A DNA stretch of 64,000 nt from Kitasatospora sp. NBC_01287 (lineage in GTDB: Bacteria; Actinomycetota; Actinomycetes; Streptomycetales; Streptomycetaceae). The notes under the pieces were generated by a model. The model was not told the DNA's origin. It searched no databases and worked only from the letters and a program-made list of their open reading frames with translations. Position numbers and translations under genes: made by a program. Position 1 is the first letter of the stretch. Every line of letters starts with the position of its first letter. The stretch is taken from positions 558,001-622,000 of the forward strand of contig NZ_JAPEPB010000002.1 in the NCBI RefSeq assembly GCF_026340565.1, written 5' to 3'. Positions 56,527-64,000 of this stretch are shown one piece after another.

Positions 56527-58755
56527 TCACTCCCCTGGCTCGCCCGGAGCCCCCGGCGCCCCCGACTCACGCGGCTCCACCGGCCCCACCGGCCCCACCG
56601 GCCCCACCGGCTCGACCTGCGCGATCAGCAGCGCCACGTCGTCGGGGTCGTCCGGGTGGCGCAGCGCGGTGAGCAGCCGGTCGCAGGTGGGCTCCAGCGC
56701 GAGCCGGGGGCCGGCGAGCAGGTCCAGCAGGGTCCGCAGCCGCTCGTCGATGGCCTGGTCGCGGGTCTCCACCAGACCGTCGGTGTAGAGCACCAGCCGG
56801 TCCTCGGGCGCCAGGCCCAGGGTGGTCGCCTCGAACGGCACGCCGCCGACCCCCAGCGGCGCGCCGGTGGGCAGCTCCAGCAGCAGCGGGGCGCGCCCGG
56901 TGCCGACCAGGACCGGTGGCAGGTGCCCGGCCGTCGCGATCCGCAGCCGGCCGCGGTGCGGGTCGAGGACGGCGTACACGCAGGTGGCGATGGTCTCCTC
57001 CAGGCCCTGGGTGATCCGGTCCAGGTGGTGCAGCACCTCGGCGGGGTCGAGGTCGAGCCCGGCCAGGGTGCGGGTGGCGGTGCGCAGTTGGCCCATGGTG
57101 GCGGCGGCGTTGATGCCGCTGCCCATCACGTCGCCGACGACCAGCGCCGTCCGCTCCCCGGAGGCCGGGATGACGTCGAACCAGTCGCCGCCGACCTCGC
57201 CCGCCGCCGCCGCGGGCTGGTAGCGGTAGGCGACCGTGAGGCCCACGGGCTGCGGCGGCTGGTGCGGCAGCAGGTGGCGCTGCAGGGTCAGCGCGGCGTG
57301 CCGCTGGCTCTGGTACCAGCGGGCGTTGTCGATGGCCACGGCGGCGCGGGCGGCCAGTTCGCCGGCCAGGAGCACGTCGTCCTCGTCGAACGGCAGCGGG
57401 TTGCGGGTGCGCTTGAGGTCCAGGGCGCCGAGCACCTCGCCGCGGGCGATCAGCGGCACGGCCAGGTAGGAGTGCAGGCCGGCCCGGGCGAGCACGGCGG
57501 CGGCCTGCGGCGAGCGGGCGATGTGCGGCAGGTCGGCGGCCCGGACCCGGGGCACCAGGACCGGGCGGCCGCCGGTCACGCACCGGGTGACCAGCCGGTC
57601 CGCGCCGTAGCTGGCGATCTCGCCGGTGGGGTCGGCGGCCCGCACCGCCTCCTCGTCGGGGTGGGAGGCCGCCACCGCGAGCGCCCGGAAGGTCCTGGGC
57701 GCCGCCTCGGCGGGCGTGCCGGCGGGCGCGCCGGCGGCCTGGCGCCGGGTGAGGACCGAGTCGAGCACGTCCACCGCCGCGATGTCGGCCAGGCCGGGGC
57801 GGTCGGCCACCACGAAGTCGGCCAGCTCCCGGGCCGTCCGGTCCAGGTCGAGGGTGGTGCCGATCCGCACCGAAGCGCGGGCGATCAGGGCCAGCCGGCG
57901 CCGGGCCGCCGTCGCCTCGGTGGCCGCCCGGTGCTGGTCGGTGACGTCCACCACCGAGGTCGCCAGGCCGATCACCCGCCCCGCCGGATCCTCCAGGCGG
58001 AAGTACGAGGCCCGCCAGGCGTGCTCGGCCTCGGGGGCGGCGCGGGTGCGGCCCACGGTGAACTGGTCGACCAGTGCCGTGCCGCTGGCCAGGACCTGGC
58101 GCATCGCACTCTCGACGGCCTCGACGTCCAGGAACGGCAGCGCCTCGCGGACGGTGCGTCCCAGGTGCTGGTCGGCCGGCAGCGCGTCGATGCGTTCGAG
58201 CGCCGGGTTGACCAGCACGTACCGCAGGTCGCTGTCCAGCACCGCGAGCCCGATCGGGGACTGGGCCACCAGCCGCACCGAGAGCGCCAGGTCGCGCTCC
58301 ACCCCGCGCAGCACGGCCTCGTCGGTGGCCAGGCCGAGGGCGAACCAGTCGCCGTGCCGGTCCTGCAGCCGCATGTTGCGGAACTCCACCGGGCGGGTGC
58401 TGCCGTCCTTGTGCCGGACCGGGAAGACGCCGGCCCAGGTGCCGCCCTCGGTCATCACCCGGGCGAAGACCGCCAGGATCAGGTCGACGTGCTCCTCGGC
58501 GACCAGCAGCGGGGCGGCGAAGCGGCCGAGCGCTTCCTCGGCGCTCCAGCCGAAGAGCTGCTGCGCCTGCGGGCTCCAGAGCACGATCCGCCCCTGCGCG
58601 TCCAGCACGGCCGCCGCCACGCCCAGCACGTCCAGCAGACCGCCGGGCTCGGACGGGCCGCCCCGGGCCCGTCCGAGCCGCTCACCAGCGGCGGCACCAG
58701 GGGCTCCCGGGGGCTCGGCGGGCTCGTGGGCACCGGCCGCGTCGGACACGCTCAT
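56527..58755 (-). CDS. PAS-GAF-PP2C (SpoIIE-type) serine phosphatase
   Basis: A 742-residue sensor phosphatase. PAS 1 (about residues 45-150, AVLDAQGRIVLWSPQAQQLFGWSAEEALGR), PAS 2 (about 165-275, SPIGLAVLDSDLRYVLVNPALERIDAL), a GAF domain (about 290-480, TARELADFVVADRPGLADIAAV, SYLAVPLIARGEVLGALDLKR) and a C-terminal PP2C/SpoIIE domain (VGGDWFDVIPASGERTALVVGDVMGSGINAAATMGQLR, DRLVLYTDGLVETR, DDVALLIAQV) with the metal-binding aspartates. A GPVGPV tail follows. Such proteins dephosphorylate anti-anti-sigma factors. No sigma or anti-sigma gene lies beside it. The ATG has GGAGG seven bases upstream. Confidence 0.93.
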   Translation of the reverse strand: MSVSDAAGAHEPAEPPGAPGAAAGERLGRARGGPSEPGGLLDVLGVAAAVLDAQGRIVLWSPQAQQLFGWSAEEALGRFAAPLLVAEEHVDLILAVFARVMTEGGTWAGVFPVRHKDGSTRPVEFRNMRLQDRHGDWFALGLATDEAVLRGVERDLALSVRLVAQSPIGLAVLDSDLRYVLVNPALERIDALPADQHLGRTVREALPFLDVEAVESAMRQVLASGTALVDQFTVGRTRAAPEAEHAWRASYFRLEDPAGRVIGLATSVVDVTDQHRAATEATAARRRLALIARASVRIGTTLDLDRTARELADFVVADRPGLADIAAVDVLDSVLTRRQAAGAPAGTPAEAAPRTFRALAVAASHPDEEAVRAADPTGEIASYGADRLVTRCVTGGRPVLVPRVRAADLPHIARSPQAAAVLARAGLHSYLAVPLIARGEVLGALDLKRTRNPLPFDEDDVLLAGELAARAAVAIDNARWYQSQRHAALTLQRHLLPHQPPQPVGLTVAYRYQPAAAAGEVGGDWFDVIPASGERTALVVGDVMGSGINAAATMGQLRTATRTLAGLDLDPAEVLHHLDRITQGLEETIATCVYAVLDPHRGRLRIATAGHLPPVLVGTGRAPLLLELPTGAPLGVGGVPFEATTLGLAPEDRLVLYTDGLVETRDQAIDERLRTLLDLLAGPRLALEPTCDRLLTALRHPDDPDDVALLIAQVEPVGPVGPVGPVEPRESGAPGAPGEPGE

Positions 58756-58992
58756 CCCAGGCCCTCCTTCCGCGGGCACCGGAGGGCGCTGCCCGCGCCC
58801 TCCGGTCCGCCGGTCGTCCGCGCCCGTTCCGCGCGCCGGCCTCCATCGTCTCTCGCACCGGCCCGGCGGACAGCGCGGACGCGGCAGGGCCGAGCGGGAG
58901 CGGGCGGGCGGGGCCGGGCGGGGAGCAGGCGGGCGGGGAGCAGACGGGACCCGGTCACTCTCCGCGACCGGGTCGCGACGGCCAGAACGGAG

Positions 58993-59847
58993 CTACTTGA
59001 CGGAGCCCGCCGTCAGGCCGGAGACGACCTGCCGCTCGATGAAGGCGAAGAGGAAGATCACCGGCAGGATCGCCACCACGGAGCCCGCGAACAGGTAGTT
59101 CCACTGCACCGTGTAGTTGCCGATGAAGTTGTTGATACCGACGGTCAGCGGCTGGCTGGACGGCACGGTGGTGAGCCGCAGGCCCATCACGAACTCGTTC
59201 CAGGCGGAGATGAAGGTGAAGATCAGCGCGGTGACGATGCCCGGCATCGCGAGCGGCACGGTGACCCGGCGCAGCGCGCCGAACCGGCTCAGGCCGTCGA
59301 TCAGGGCGGCCTCCTCCAGCTCCGCCGGGATCGAGGAGATGTAGGCGGTGAGGATCCAGATCGCGAACGCCAGGTTGAAGGCGGCGTTGCAGATGATCAG
59401 CGTCCAGACCGAGTTGAGCATGTCGAGCTGGAAGAACTCGCGGTAGAGGCCGACCAGCAGCGAGGTCGGCTGGAACATCTGGGTGACCAGCACGAGCAGC
59501 ATGAAGAGCTTGCGGCCCCGGAAGGTCATCCGCGCGGTGTAGTAGGCGGCCGGCAGCGCGACCGCCAGCACCAGCAGGGTGGAGCCGCCGGCGACCTCCA
59601 GGGTCACCCGCAGGTTGGTGCCCAGGGTGGACTGGCGCCACACGTCGACCAGGTTGTTCCAGGCGAAGTGCTTGGGGAGGAAGGTGGCGTCGCGCAGCTC
59701 GTCGGCCGGGCGCAGCGCCGTGATCACCATCTCCAGGTAGGGCAGCACGAAGAGGGCGGCCAGCAGCCAGGCCACCGCGGTGATGACCAGGGTCCGCGGG
59801 CGGAGGGTGCGGCGGCGTGCGGGGGTGGTGAGTGCCTGGTCAGTCAT
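58993..59847 (-). CDS. Carbohydrate ABC transporter permease (MalG-type)
   Basis: A 284-residue permease with six membrane segments; the EAA loop reads ELEEAALIDGLSRFGALRRVTVPLAMPG, and SAWNEFVMGLRLT is the MalG-type WNEF motif. The N-terminus is a short cytoplasmic stretch (MTDQALTTPARRRTLRPR). Its start shares one base with the stop of the first permease gene (TGATG). No ATPase gene follows; this subgroup usually shares a single multitask ATPase (MsiK) encoded elsewhere. Confidence 0.93.
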   Translation of the reverse strand: MTDQALTTPARRRTLRPRTLVITAVAWLLAALFVLPYLEMVITALRPADELRDATFLPKHFAWNNLVDVWRQSTLGTNLRVTLEVAGGSTLLVLAVALPAAYYTARMTFRGRKLFMLLVLVTQMFQPTSLLVGLYREFFQLDMLNSVWTLIICNAAFNLAFAIWILTAYISSIPAELEEAALIDGLSRFGALRRVTVPLAMPGIVTALIFTFISAWNEFVMGLRLTTVPSSQPLTVGINNFIGNYTVQWNYLFAGSVVAILPVIFLFAFIERQVVSGLTAGSVK

Positions 59848-60785
59848 CAGCTTTCCTCGTTCCAGCGGCTGACCTTGAGGAAGGCCAGGACCATGACCAC
59901 GATCAGGGCGAAGTTGACGACCGACATCGCGGCGGACTCGCCGATGTCGGTGTCCATCAACTGGTAGGCGTAGACCGTCGTGGTGGCGGTGGCGCTGTCG
60001 GGGCCGCCCTTGGTGGTGCCCCAGATGACCGGGAAGGAGTTGAAGACGTTGATCAGGTTGATCACCAGCGCGACCAGCAGCGAGGGGCGCAGCAGCGGCA
60101 GGGTGATCAGCCGGTAGGTCTGCCAGGTGCTGGTGCCGTCGACCTTCGCGGCCTCGTAGACCTCGCCGGGGACGGTCTGCAGGCCGGCCAGGATCGTGTA
60201 GGTGGTGAAGGGCAGCGAGACGAAGACGGCGATCGCCACCATCCACGGCTTGGCCGTGCCCGGGTCGCCCAGCCAGTCCTTGGGGCCGTTGATCAGGTGG
60301 AGGTCGACCATCACGGTGTTCAGCACGCCGGCGGTGCGGTCCAGCATCCACCGGAAGCCGATGGAGGTCATCAGGACCGAGGCGGCCCAGGGCGCGATGA
60401 GCGCCCAGCGGGTCAGCCGCCGGCCGGGGAAGTTCTGGTTGAACAGCTGTGCCAGAGCCAGCGATATCAGCATCGTCAGGACCACGACCGCGATGGTCCA
60501 GATCACCGTCCAGACCATCACCGAGGCGAAGTCCGGCTCCTGGAAGAGCTTGGTGTACTTGGCGAACCCGGCTGTGCCGCGCACGAAACCGCTGGCGCTG
60601 ATCCGCAGGAACGAGGTGTGGACCATCTCGTAGACGGGCCACAGGACCACGAACAGGATCAGCACGACGGCGGGGGCGATCCACGGGAGCGGGCCGAGCC
60701 GGGCGAGCCCGCGGCCGGTGCGCACGGTCGGCGGTTGGCCCTGACGGGCGCCTCGGGCCCGTCGGGTGAGCTGGGTCAGCGACAC
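59847..60785 (-). CDS. Carbohydrate ABC transporter permease (MalF-type)
   Basis: A 312-residue permease with six membrane segments (LPWIAPAVVLILFVVLWPVYEM, VWTVIWTIAVVVLTMLISLALAQL) and the EAA loop VPGEVYEAAKVDGTSTWQTYRLITLPLLRP. GTG follows AAAGG. It is the first of the two permeases after the binding protein gene, from which it is separated by 106 bp containing a stable hairpin. Frame extension beyond the GTG is Arg-rich and non-coding. Confidence 0.92.
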   Translation of the reverse strand: MSLTQLTRRARGARQGQPPTVRTGRGLARLGPLPWIAPAVVLILFVVLWPVYEMVHTSFLRISASGFVRGTAGFAKYTKLFQEPDFASVMVWTVIWTIAVVVLTMLISLALAQLFNQNFPGRRLTRWALIAPWAASVLMTSIGFRWMLDRTAGVLNTVMVDLHLINGPKDWLGDPGTAKPWMVAIAVFVSLPFTTYTILAGLQTVPGEVYEAAKVDGTSTWQTYRLITLPLLRPSLLVALVINLINVFNSFPVIWGTTKGGPDSATATTTVYAYQLMDTDIGESAAMSVVNFALIVVMVLAFLKVSRWNEES

Positions 60786-60844
60786 GGGTATGGCCTTTCT
60801 GCGCGCGCGGCGGCGCCGGCGGCCGCGCGGTCTGCGGACGGTAC

Positions 60845-60871
60845 GGGGGGCGGCGGCAGCAGCCGCCCCCC
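60845..60871 (-). terminator. Hairpin between binding protein and permease genes
   Basis: GGGGGGCGGC, loop of seven, GCCGCCCCCC form a perfect 10-bp stem 20 bp past the binding protein stop. In sugar importers such hairpins often stabilise the upstream mRNA so that more binding protein than permease is made, as a partial terminator or RNA stabiliser. Confidence 0.55.
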
Positions 60872-60891
60872 ATACCGCGGTTGACGGTGGA

Positions 60892-62166
60892 TCAGTTGTT
60901 GGAGGCGGCGTCCTGCGCCTGCTTCTGCAGGTCGCCCAGGACCTTGGCCGGGTCACCGGTCACCGCGGTGCCGCCGCTCTTCTTGATGGCCGCCGAGACG
61001 GTGTCCCAGGTGGTGTTGCCCAGCGGGTAGAACTCGGCGTTGGGCAGCAGGGCGAAGAACGGCGCGAGGTCGGCGTGCTTGCCGCTGTTGGTCATGTCGG
61101 TCAGGGTGTCCTGGGTGACCGGCATCAGGTTGTAGGTCTCGTCGAACTTCAGCGTGTTCTCCTTGGAGTACGCGAAGTCGAGGAACTTCTTGATCTGGTC
61201 CTGGTGGCCGTTCTTCTTGAAGGCCATCATCCAGTCGGCCACGCCCAGGGTGGACTTGAGCGGGCCGGTCTTGCCGGGGATCGGCGCGACGCCGTAGTCG
61301 ACCTTGCCGTCGGTGGACATCTGGATCAGCGAGGGGTGGCCGTTGAGCATGCCCGCCTTGCCCGCGGCGAAGTCCGCGAAGGCGGTCTTGCGGTCGGTGG
61401 TGGCCGGGTTGGCGTAGGTCAGGCCCGGGTCGACCAGGTTGGTCTTGAGCCAGGAGAAGGTGTCGATGTTCGCCTGGCTGTTGAGCGCGTACTTGCCGGA
61501 GGCGTCGGTGGGGCCGCCACCGTTGCCGAGCTCCCAGATCATGCTCTCCGCCTGCGCCTCCTCCGGGCCCAGCGGCAGCGCGTACGGGGTCACGCCGGGG
61601 ACCTTGGCCTTGATCTGGGCGGCGTCGGCGGCGACGTCGGCCCAGGTCTGCGGCGGGGCGGCGATGCCGGCCTGGGCGAAGATCGTCTTGTTGTAGAAGA
61701 ACGCGCGGGCCGAGGAGACGAACGGGATGCCGTACTGGGTGCCGCTCACCTCGCCGGCCTTGGCGAAGGAGGGGATGATGTTGGACTGGGTGCTCGGCGA
61801 GAGCACCGAGGAGGCCGGGTAGAGCAGGTTGTCGGCGACCTTGTCCGCGTAGCCGCCGGTCTGCAGGACGTCCGGGTAGTTGCCGCTCTGGATCATCGTC
61901 TTGACCTGCGCGTCGATGTCGTTCCAGTTGATCACCTGGACGTCGACCTTGATGTTCGGGTTGCTCGCCTCGAAGCTCTTGGCCACGTCGTTCCAGTACA
62001 GCGAGGAGCTGTTGGACGCCTTGTCGCCGTAGTCCGCGGCCACCAGCTTGATGGTCACCGGACCACTGGCGGAACCACCGGAGCTGCCGCCGCTGCTGCC
62101 GCACGCGGCGAGGGCCAGGACACCGACGGTGCACAGGGCCGAGAGGTGGAGAACGTTCTTCTTCAA
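60892..62166 (-). CDS. Extracellular sugar-binding lipoprotein of the ABC importer
   Basis: A 424-residue SBP_bac_1 protein with a lipoprotein signal (KKNVLHLSALCTVGVLALAACGSS). Family pattern: WNDVAKSFEASNPNIKVDVQ, NYPDVLQTGGYADKVAD, GTQYGIPFVSSARAFFYNK, APPQTWADVAADA, FADFAAGKAGMLNGHPSL. The start is a TTG after AAGGCGG; no ATG or GTG lies in frame before the signal. The sugar is unknown; a DasR-like site 260 bp upstream would favour chitin-derived sugars, but this is inference. Confidence 0.9.
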   Translation of the reverse strand: MKKNVLHLSALCTVGVLALAACGSSGGSSGGSASGPVTIKLVAADYGDKASNSSSLYWNDVAKSFEASNPNIKVDVQVINWNDIDAQVKTMIQSGNYPDVLQTGGYADKVADNLLYPASSVLSPSTQSNIIPSFAKAGEVSGTQYGIPFVSSARAFFYNKTIFAQAGIAAPPQTWADVAADAAQIKAKVPGVTPYALPLGPEEAQAESMIWELGNGGGPTDASGKYALNSQANIDTFSWLKTNLVDPGLTYANPATTDRKTAFADFAAGKAGMLNGHPSLIQMSTDGKVDYGVAPIPGKTGPLKSTLGVADWMMAFKKNGHQDQIKKFLDFAYSKENTLKFDETYNLMPVTQDTLTDMTNSGKHADLAPFFALLPNAEFYPLGNTTWDTVSAAIKKSGGTAVTGDPAKVLGDLQKQAQDAASNN

Positions 62167-62427
62167 CGTGGTTACCGCCTTGGACGCATGGACTGCCTGG
62201 GGCGAGGTCCGTCATAGGGATGGGGGGAGCCGGCGCCTCCGCAGTGGGAGGTCGTCGGGGCATGGCAGGTCGAGCGGGCGGCGCTGGCAGCGCCGGGGAC
62301 GTACGGGGGTGCCGGCCGGACGGTCTCGCGTCGGCCGCGACGGGGGCCCGACCGCGTTGCGGGTGGCTGCGGTCCGGGTGAACGGGGCACGGCGGCCCCG
62401 CACCATCAGATTGCCCGGAGTTCGGAT

Positions 62428-62443
62428 GCAGGTCTACACCAGT
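62428..62443. promoter_or_regulatory. DasR (dre)-like operator
   Basis: GCAGGTCTACACCAGT agrees with the dre consensus ACTGGTCTAGACCAGT at 13 of 16 positions. It lies about 260 bp upstream of the sugar-binding protein gene. DasR is the GlcN-6-P-responsive GntR regulator of chitin metabolism in Streptomyces; binding here is inferred. Confidence 0.45.
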
Positions 62444-62461
62444 TATCGATTCGTGCGAGTC

Positions 62462-62480
62462 CGTTGCACAGCGCGCAACG
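62462..62480. promoter_or_regulatory. LacI-type inverted repeat
   Basis: CGTTGC and GCAACG are exact arms separated by seven bases. It is close to the dre-like site and could be the site of a sugar-responsive LacI-family repressor. Confidence 0.35.
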
Positions 62481-62697
62481 ACGGAAACGGAATCGCCGCC
62501 GGAAGCCGGCAAAGGTCCGGACCAAGTCCCCTGTGGCGGCCCGGCGCAGGGGTGCTGACGGCCCGCGGGGGCGAACTGGTTCACCGTCGGGTGGACCAAT
62601 CGGCGCGGCGCCTCCGAGCGGGGCGGCTGATCGCGTGTCACGGTGACTTGTCGTCACTTCGGCGGTCCGGGCGGCGCGGGCACGCGGGGGGCGGCGG

Positions 62698-62756
62698 GCG
62701 CTCGGGGCCGCAGGCGCTCGGGGCCGCAGGCGCTCGGGGCCGCAGGCGCTCGGGGC
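62698..62756. repeat. Three and a half tandem 16-bp repeats
   Basis: CTCGGGGCCGCAGGCG is repeated three times from 62701, with a partial copy on each side. It is non-coding and downstream of the cupredoxin gene. Confidence 0.75.
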
Positions 62757-62871
62757 GGCGGGGACGCGGTCGGCCCCCGGGTGCTCGTGGCACGTCCGGG
62801 GGCCGACAGGGGTGGTACGCGGGGCGCAGGTCGCGCTGGGGGTGCTGGGGGTGCTGGTCGCGCTGGGGGTG

Positions 62872-63357
62872 CTACTGCACCGTGAGGGTGCCCAACATGA
62901 ACGGGTGGATCGTGCAGTCGTACGGGTAGCTGCCCGCGGCGGTGGGGGCGGTGATCGTCGCCGACTTACCGGGCTGGAGGGTGCCGGTGTCGAAGGTGGC
63001 CTTGCCGCCCGTGGCGGTCAGGGTGTGCGCGGTGGAGTCCTGGTTGGTGACGGTGATCGTGGCGCCGGGCGCGACGGTGAGGGCGGCCGGGCTGAAGGCG
63101 AAGTTCTTGATGGTGACCGTCAACGCCGCCGTGCTCGACGCCGTGCCGGACGCCGAGGCGGACTCCGAGGCTGACTCCGAGGCTGACGCGGAGGCCGTGG
63201 CGCTGGGGGCGCCGGTGGTCGGCGCGGCACTGGTCGGCGCGGTGGAACCGGCCGCCGATCCCCCGCCACTGCTGGAGCAGCCCGCCAGGCTGAGCAGCGC
63301 GAGGACGGCGCCGGCCGCCACAGTGGCCCGCCGGGGCCGGCGGAGGGTGTGGAACAT
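62872..63357 (-). CDS. Cupredoxin-domain lipoprotein
   Basis: A 161-residue protein with a lipoprotein signal (VAAGAVLALLSLAGCSS), a Ser/Ala/Glu-rich linker with SASES repeats, and a C-terminal cupredoxin fold (LTVTIKNFAFSPAALTVAPGATITVTNQD). Type 1 copper ligands are visible: His in STAHTLTA, then Cys, His and Met in YDCTIHPFMLG. It carries electrons or copper outside the membrane. The ATG follows AAAGG. It lies 111 bp downstream of the ferritin-like gene and reads in the same direction. Confidence 0.9.
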   Translation of the reverse strand: MFHTLRRPRRATVAAGAVLALLSLAGCSSSGGGSAAGSTAPTSAAPTTGAPSATASASASESASESASASGTASSTAALTVTIKNFAFSPAALTVAPGATITVTNQDSTAHTLTATGGKATFDTGTLQPGKSATITAPTAAGSYPYDCTIHPFMLGTLTVQ

Positions 63358-63468
63358 CGGGGTGGCCTTTCAGGGGGACAGCCCCGGCAGGGCCGCGCCG
63401 GGCGGCCCGAGGGGGCCGGTCCCGACGCCGGCTCCGCCGGGGTGCTGCGTGGACGCTTCGAGGGTGGG

Positions 63469-64000
63469 TCAGACGGTCAGCAGGCTGGGGCTGGCGGCCT
63501 TGTCCGTGGGCAGGAACGCGTCCGGGACGGGGTACTGGCCGAGCACGTAGTTGAGGATCGCCGCGTGCATGGCCTCCACCGGGGCGATGGTGGCGGCGGT
63601 GGCGATCCCACCCGGGCTGGTGACGCTGTAGGTCGCCACCAGGTAGGTCTGCGCGGCCTGGTCCTCCAGCTGCAGGGCCAGCTTGGCCACCGTGGTCACA
63701 TCGGTCGCGGCGGCCAGCGCGGACGTGACCTGGGCCTGGTTGGAGAGCGGCACACCGGTGATGGCCGGCTTGCCGGCCCCGGTCAGCACCGCGTTCCAGG
63801 CCTTCGCGTGGTCGGCGTGCTGGGCCATCGCGGTGGTGACGAAGTTCGCCACCGCCGGCGGCACGGTGCCGAGCTTGCCGGCCTTCGCCGCGTCCAGGGT
63901 GGCCTGGTAGGCCCCCACCGCCTGGTTCTCCAGCGCGGTGGCCAGCGCGACGAGCTGCAGGTCGCCGGTGTACTGGCCCGACGCGGAGCCCGAGGCCATC
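63469..64000 (-). CDS. Ferritin-like domain protein, C-terminal part; runs off the window
   Basis: At least 177 residues of an all-helical protein (VALATALENQAVGAYQATLDAA, AMAQHADHAKAWNAVL, LALQLEDQAAQTYLVATYS, APVEAMHAAILNYVLGQYP). The Glu/His spacing over four helices fits ferritin-like (DUF4439/Dps-like) domains that may bind a di-metal site. The N-terminus, probably with an export signal, is outside the window; the ATG at 63999 need not be the real start. It is the first gene of a pair with the cupredoxin. Confidence 0.78.
   Translation of the reverse strand, partial: MASGSASGQYTGDLQLVALATALENQAVGAYQATLDAAKAGKLGTVPPAVANFVTTAMAQHADHAKAWNAVLTGAGKPAITGVPLSNQAQVTSALAAATDVTTVAKLALQLEDQAAQTYLVATYSVTSPGGIATAATIAPVEAMHAAILNYVLGQYPVPDAFLPTDKAASPSLLTV

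Larger units (their letters stand above)
62167..62871. other. 705-bp gap with regulatory sites and repeats
   Basis: The gap between the sugar-binding protein and the cupredoxin gene (both leftward) holds a DasR-like site (62428-62443), a LacI-like inverted repeat (62462-62480), Gly-rich tandem repeats (62698-62756), and no convincing gene. Small open frames here show no start signals. Confidence 0.55.

Noticed and set aside
56038..59967. Very long rightward frame (1,309 codons) over the phosphatase and permease genes
   Set aside because: GC-rich antisense reading; the minus strand has PAS, GAF, PP2C and permease motifs.
62406..62657. Small Arg-rich leftward protein upstream of the sugar-binding gene
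   Set aside because: No ribosome binding site, biased composition, and it overlaps the likely operator sites.
62698..62756. CRISPR-like array
   Set aside because: The units are directly adjacent without spacers, so this is a simple tandem repeat; the same holds for the arrays at 16901, 20016, 38739 and 48245.

Overview
The window is a very GC-rich stretch with Shine-Dalgarno-led or leaderless starts, many GTG starts, ATGA/GTGA gene overlaps and typical actinomycete families (mycothiol-dependent isomerase family, PknB-type kinase, SpoIIE-type phosphatase with PAS and GAF, MAB_1171c-type membrane protein, DasR- and IdeR-like operator sequences). It fits a Streptomyces or close relative (Kitasatospora, Streptacidiphilus). 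No rRNA, tRNA or CRISPR array was seen. Many proteins carry short in-frame tandem repeats at their ends, which looks like a trait of this genome.

1-5.3 kb: the 5' part of a large iterative-type polyketide synthase (two nitronate-monooxygenase-like barrels, then KS and the start of AT) runs leftwards off the window. It lies beside a frameshifted scrap of an NRPS thioesterase, so this may be the eroding edge of a biosynthetic cluster. 5.6-10.1 kb: a rightward operon of a GH15 hydrolase, a cyclase-family hydrolase and a GMC oxidoreductase. 10.1-16.7 kb: leftward membrane energetics, with a cation/proton antiporter, a GAP-family protein and an overlapping ndh-cydA-cydB operon preceded by a heptamer repeat and an iron-box-like sequence. 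17.2-21.2 kb: a drug-type ABC exporter co-transcribed with a DesK/LuxR-type two-component system; its ATPase ends in a histidine-rich pentapeptide repeat. 21.3-25.9 kb: CopC-CopD fusion, lipoprotein, a secreted protein under chitinase-type operator repeats, and a Ser/Thr kinase.

26-30.3 kb: PIG-L deacetylase, an HxlR regulator divergent from a dinucleotide-binding oxidoreductase, an intact IS481-type element with CTAG flanks, an IS5-like remnant, and an MDMPI-family protein. 30.3-42.5 kb reads as a sulfur-scavenging island: two polar amino acid ABC importers, two flavin monooxygenases of the kind used for organosulfur compounds, a GNAT protein and a diverged SAM-hydrolase (DUF62) protein. Its operons are headed by small leader peptides: three cysteine-type leaders, one degenerate leader, and a Met-Met-Arg-Met-Met leader followed by a strong intrinsic terminator and a possible antiterminator pairing. 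This is the most interesting part of the window.

42.6-46.6 kb: an XRE regulator, ImmA/IrrE peptidase, MAB_1171c membrane protein and P450 cassette transcribed as one unit. 47-53.7 kb: a methyltransferase remnant, an unknown protein, a bacterial nitric oxide synthase, a TetR regulator, a PadR/membrane protein/cis-prenyltransferase operon and two GNAT enzymes. 54-56.4 kb: a secreted VWA protein and its membrane-anchored partner, with a leaderless-type promoter. 56.5-58.8 kb: PAS-GAF-PP2C phosphatase. 59-62.2 kb: a carbohydrate ABC importer with a DasR-like site far upstream. 62.9-64 kb: a cupredoxin lipoprotein and the 3' part of a ferritin-like protein that runs off the right edge.
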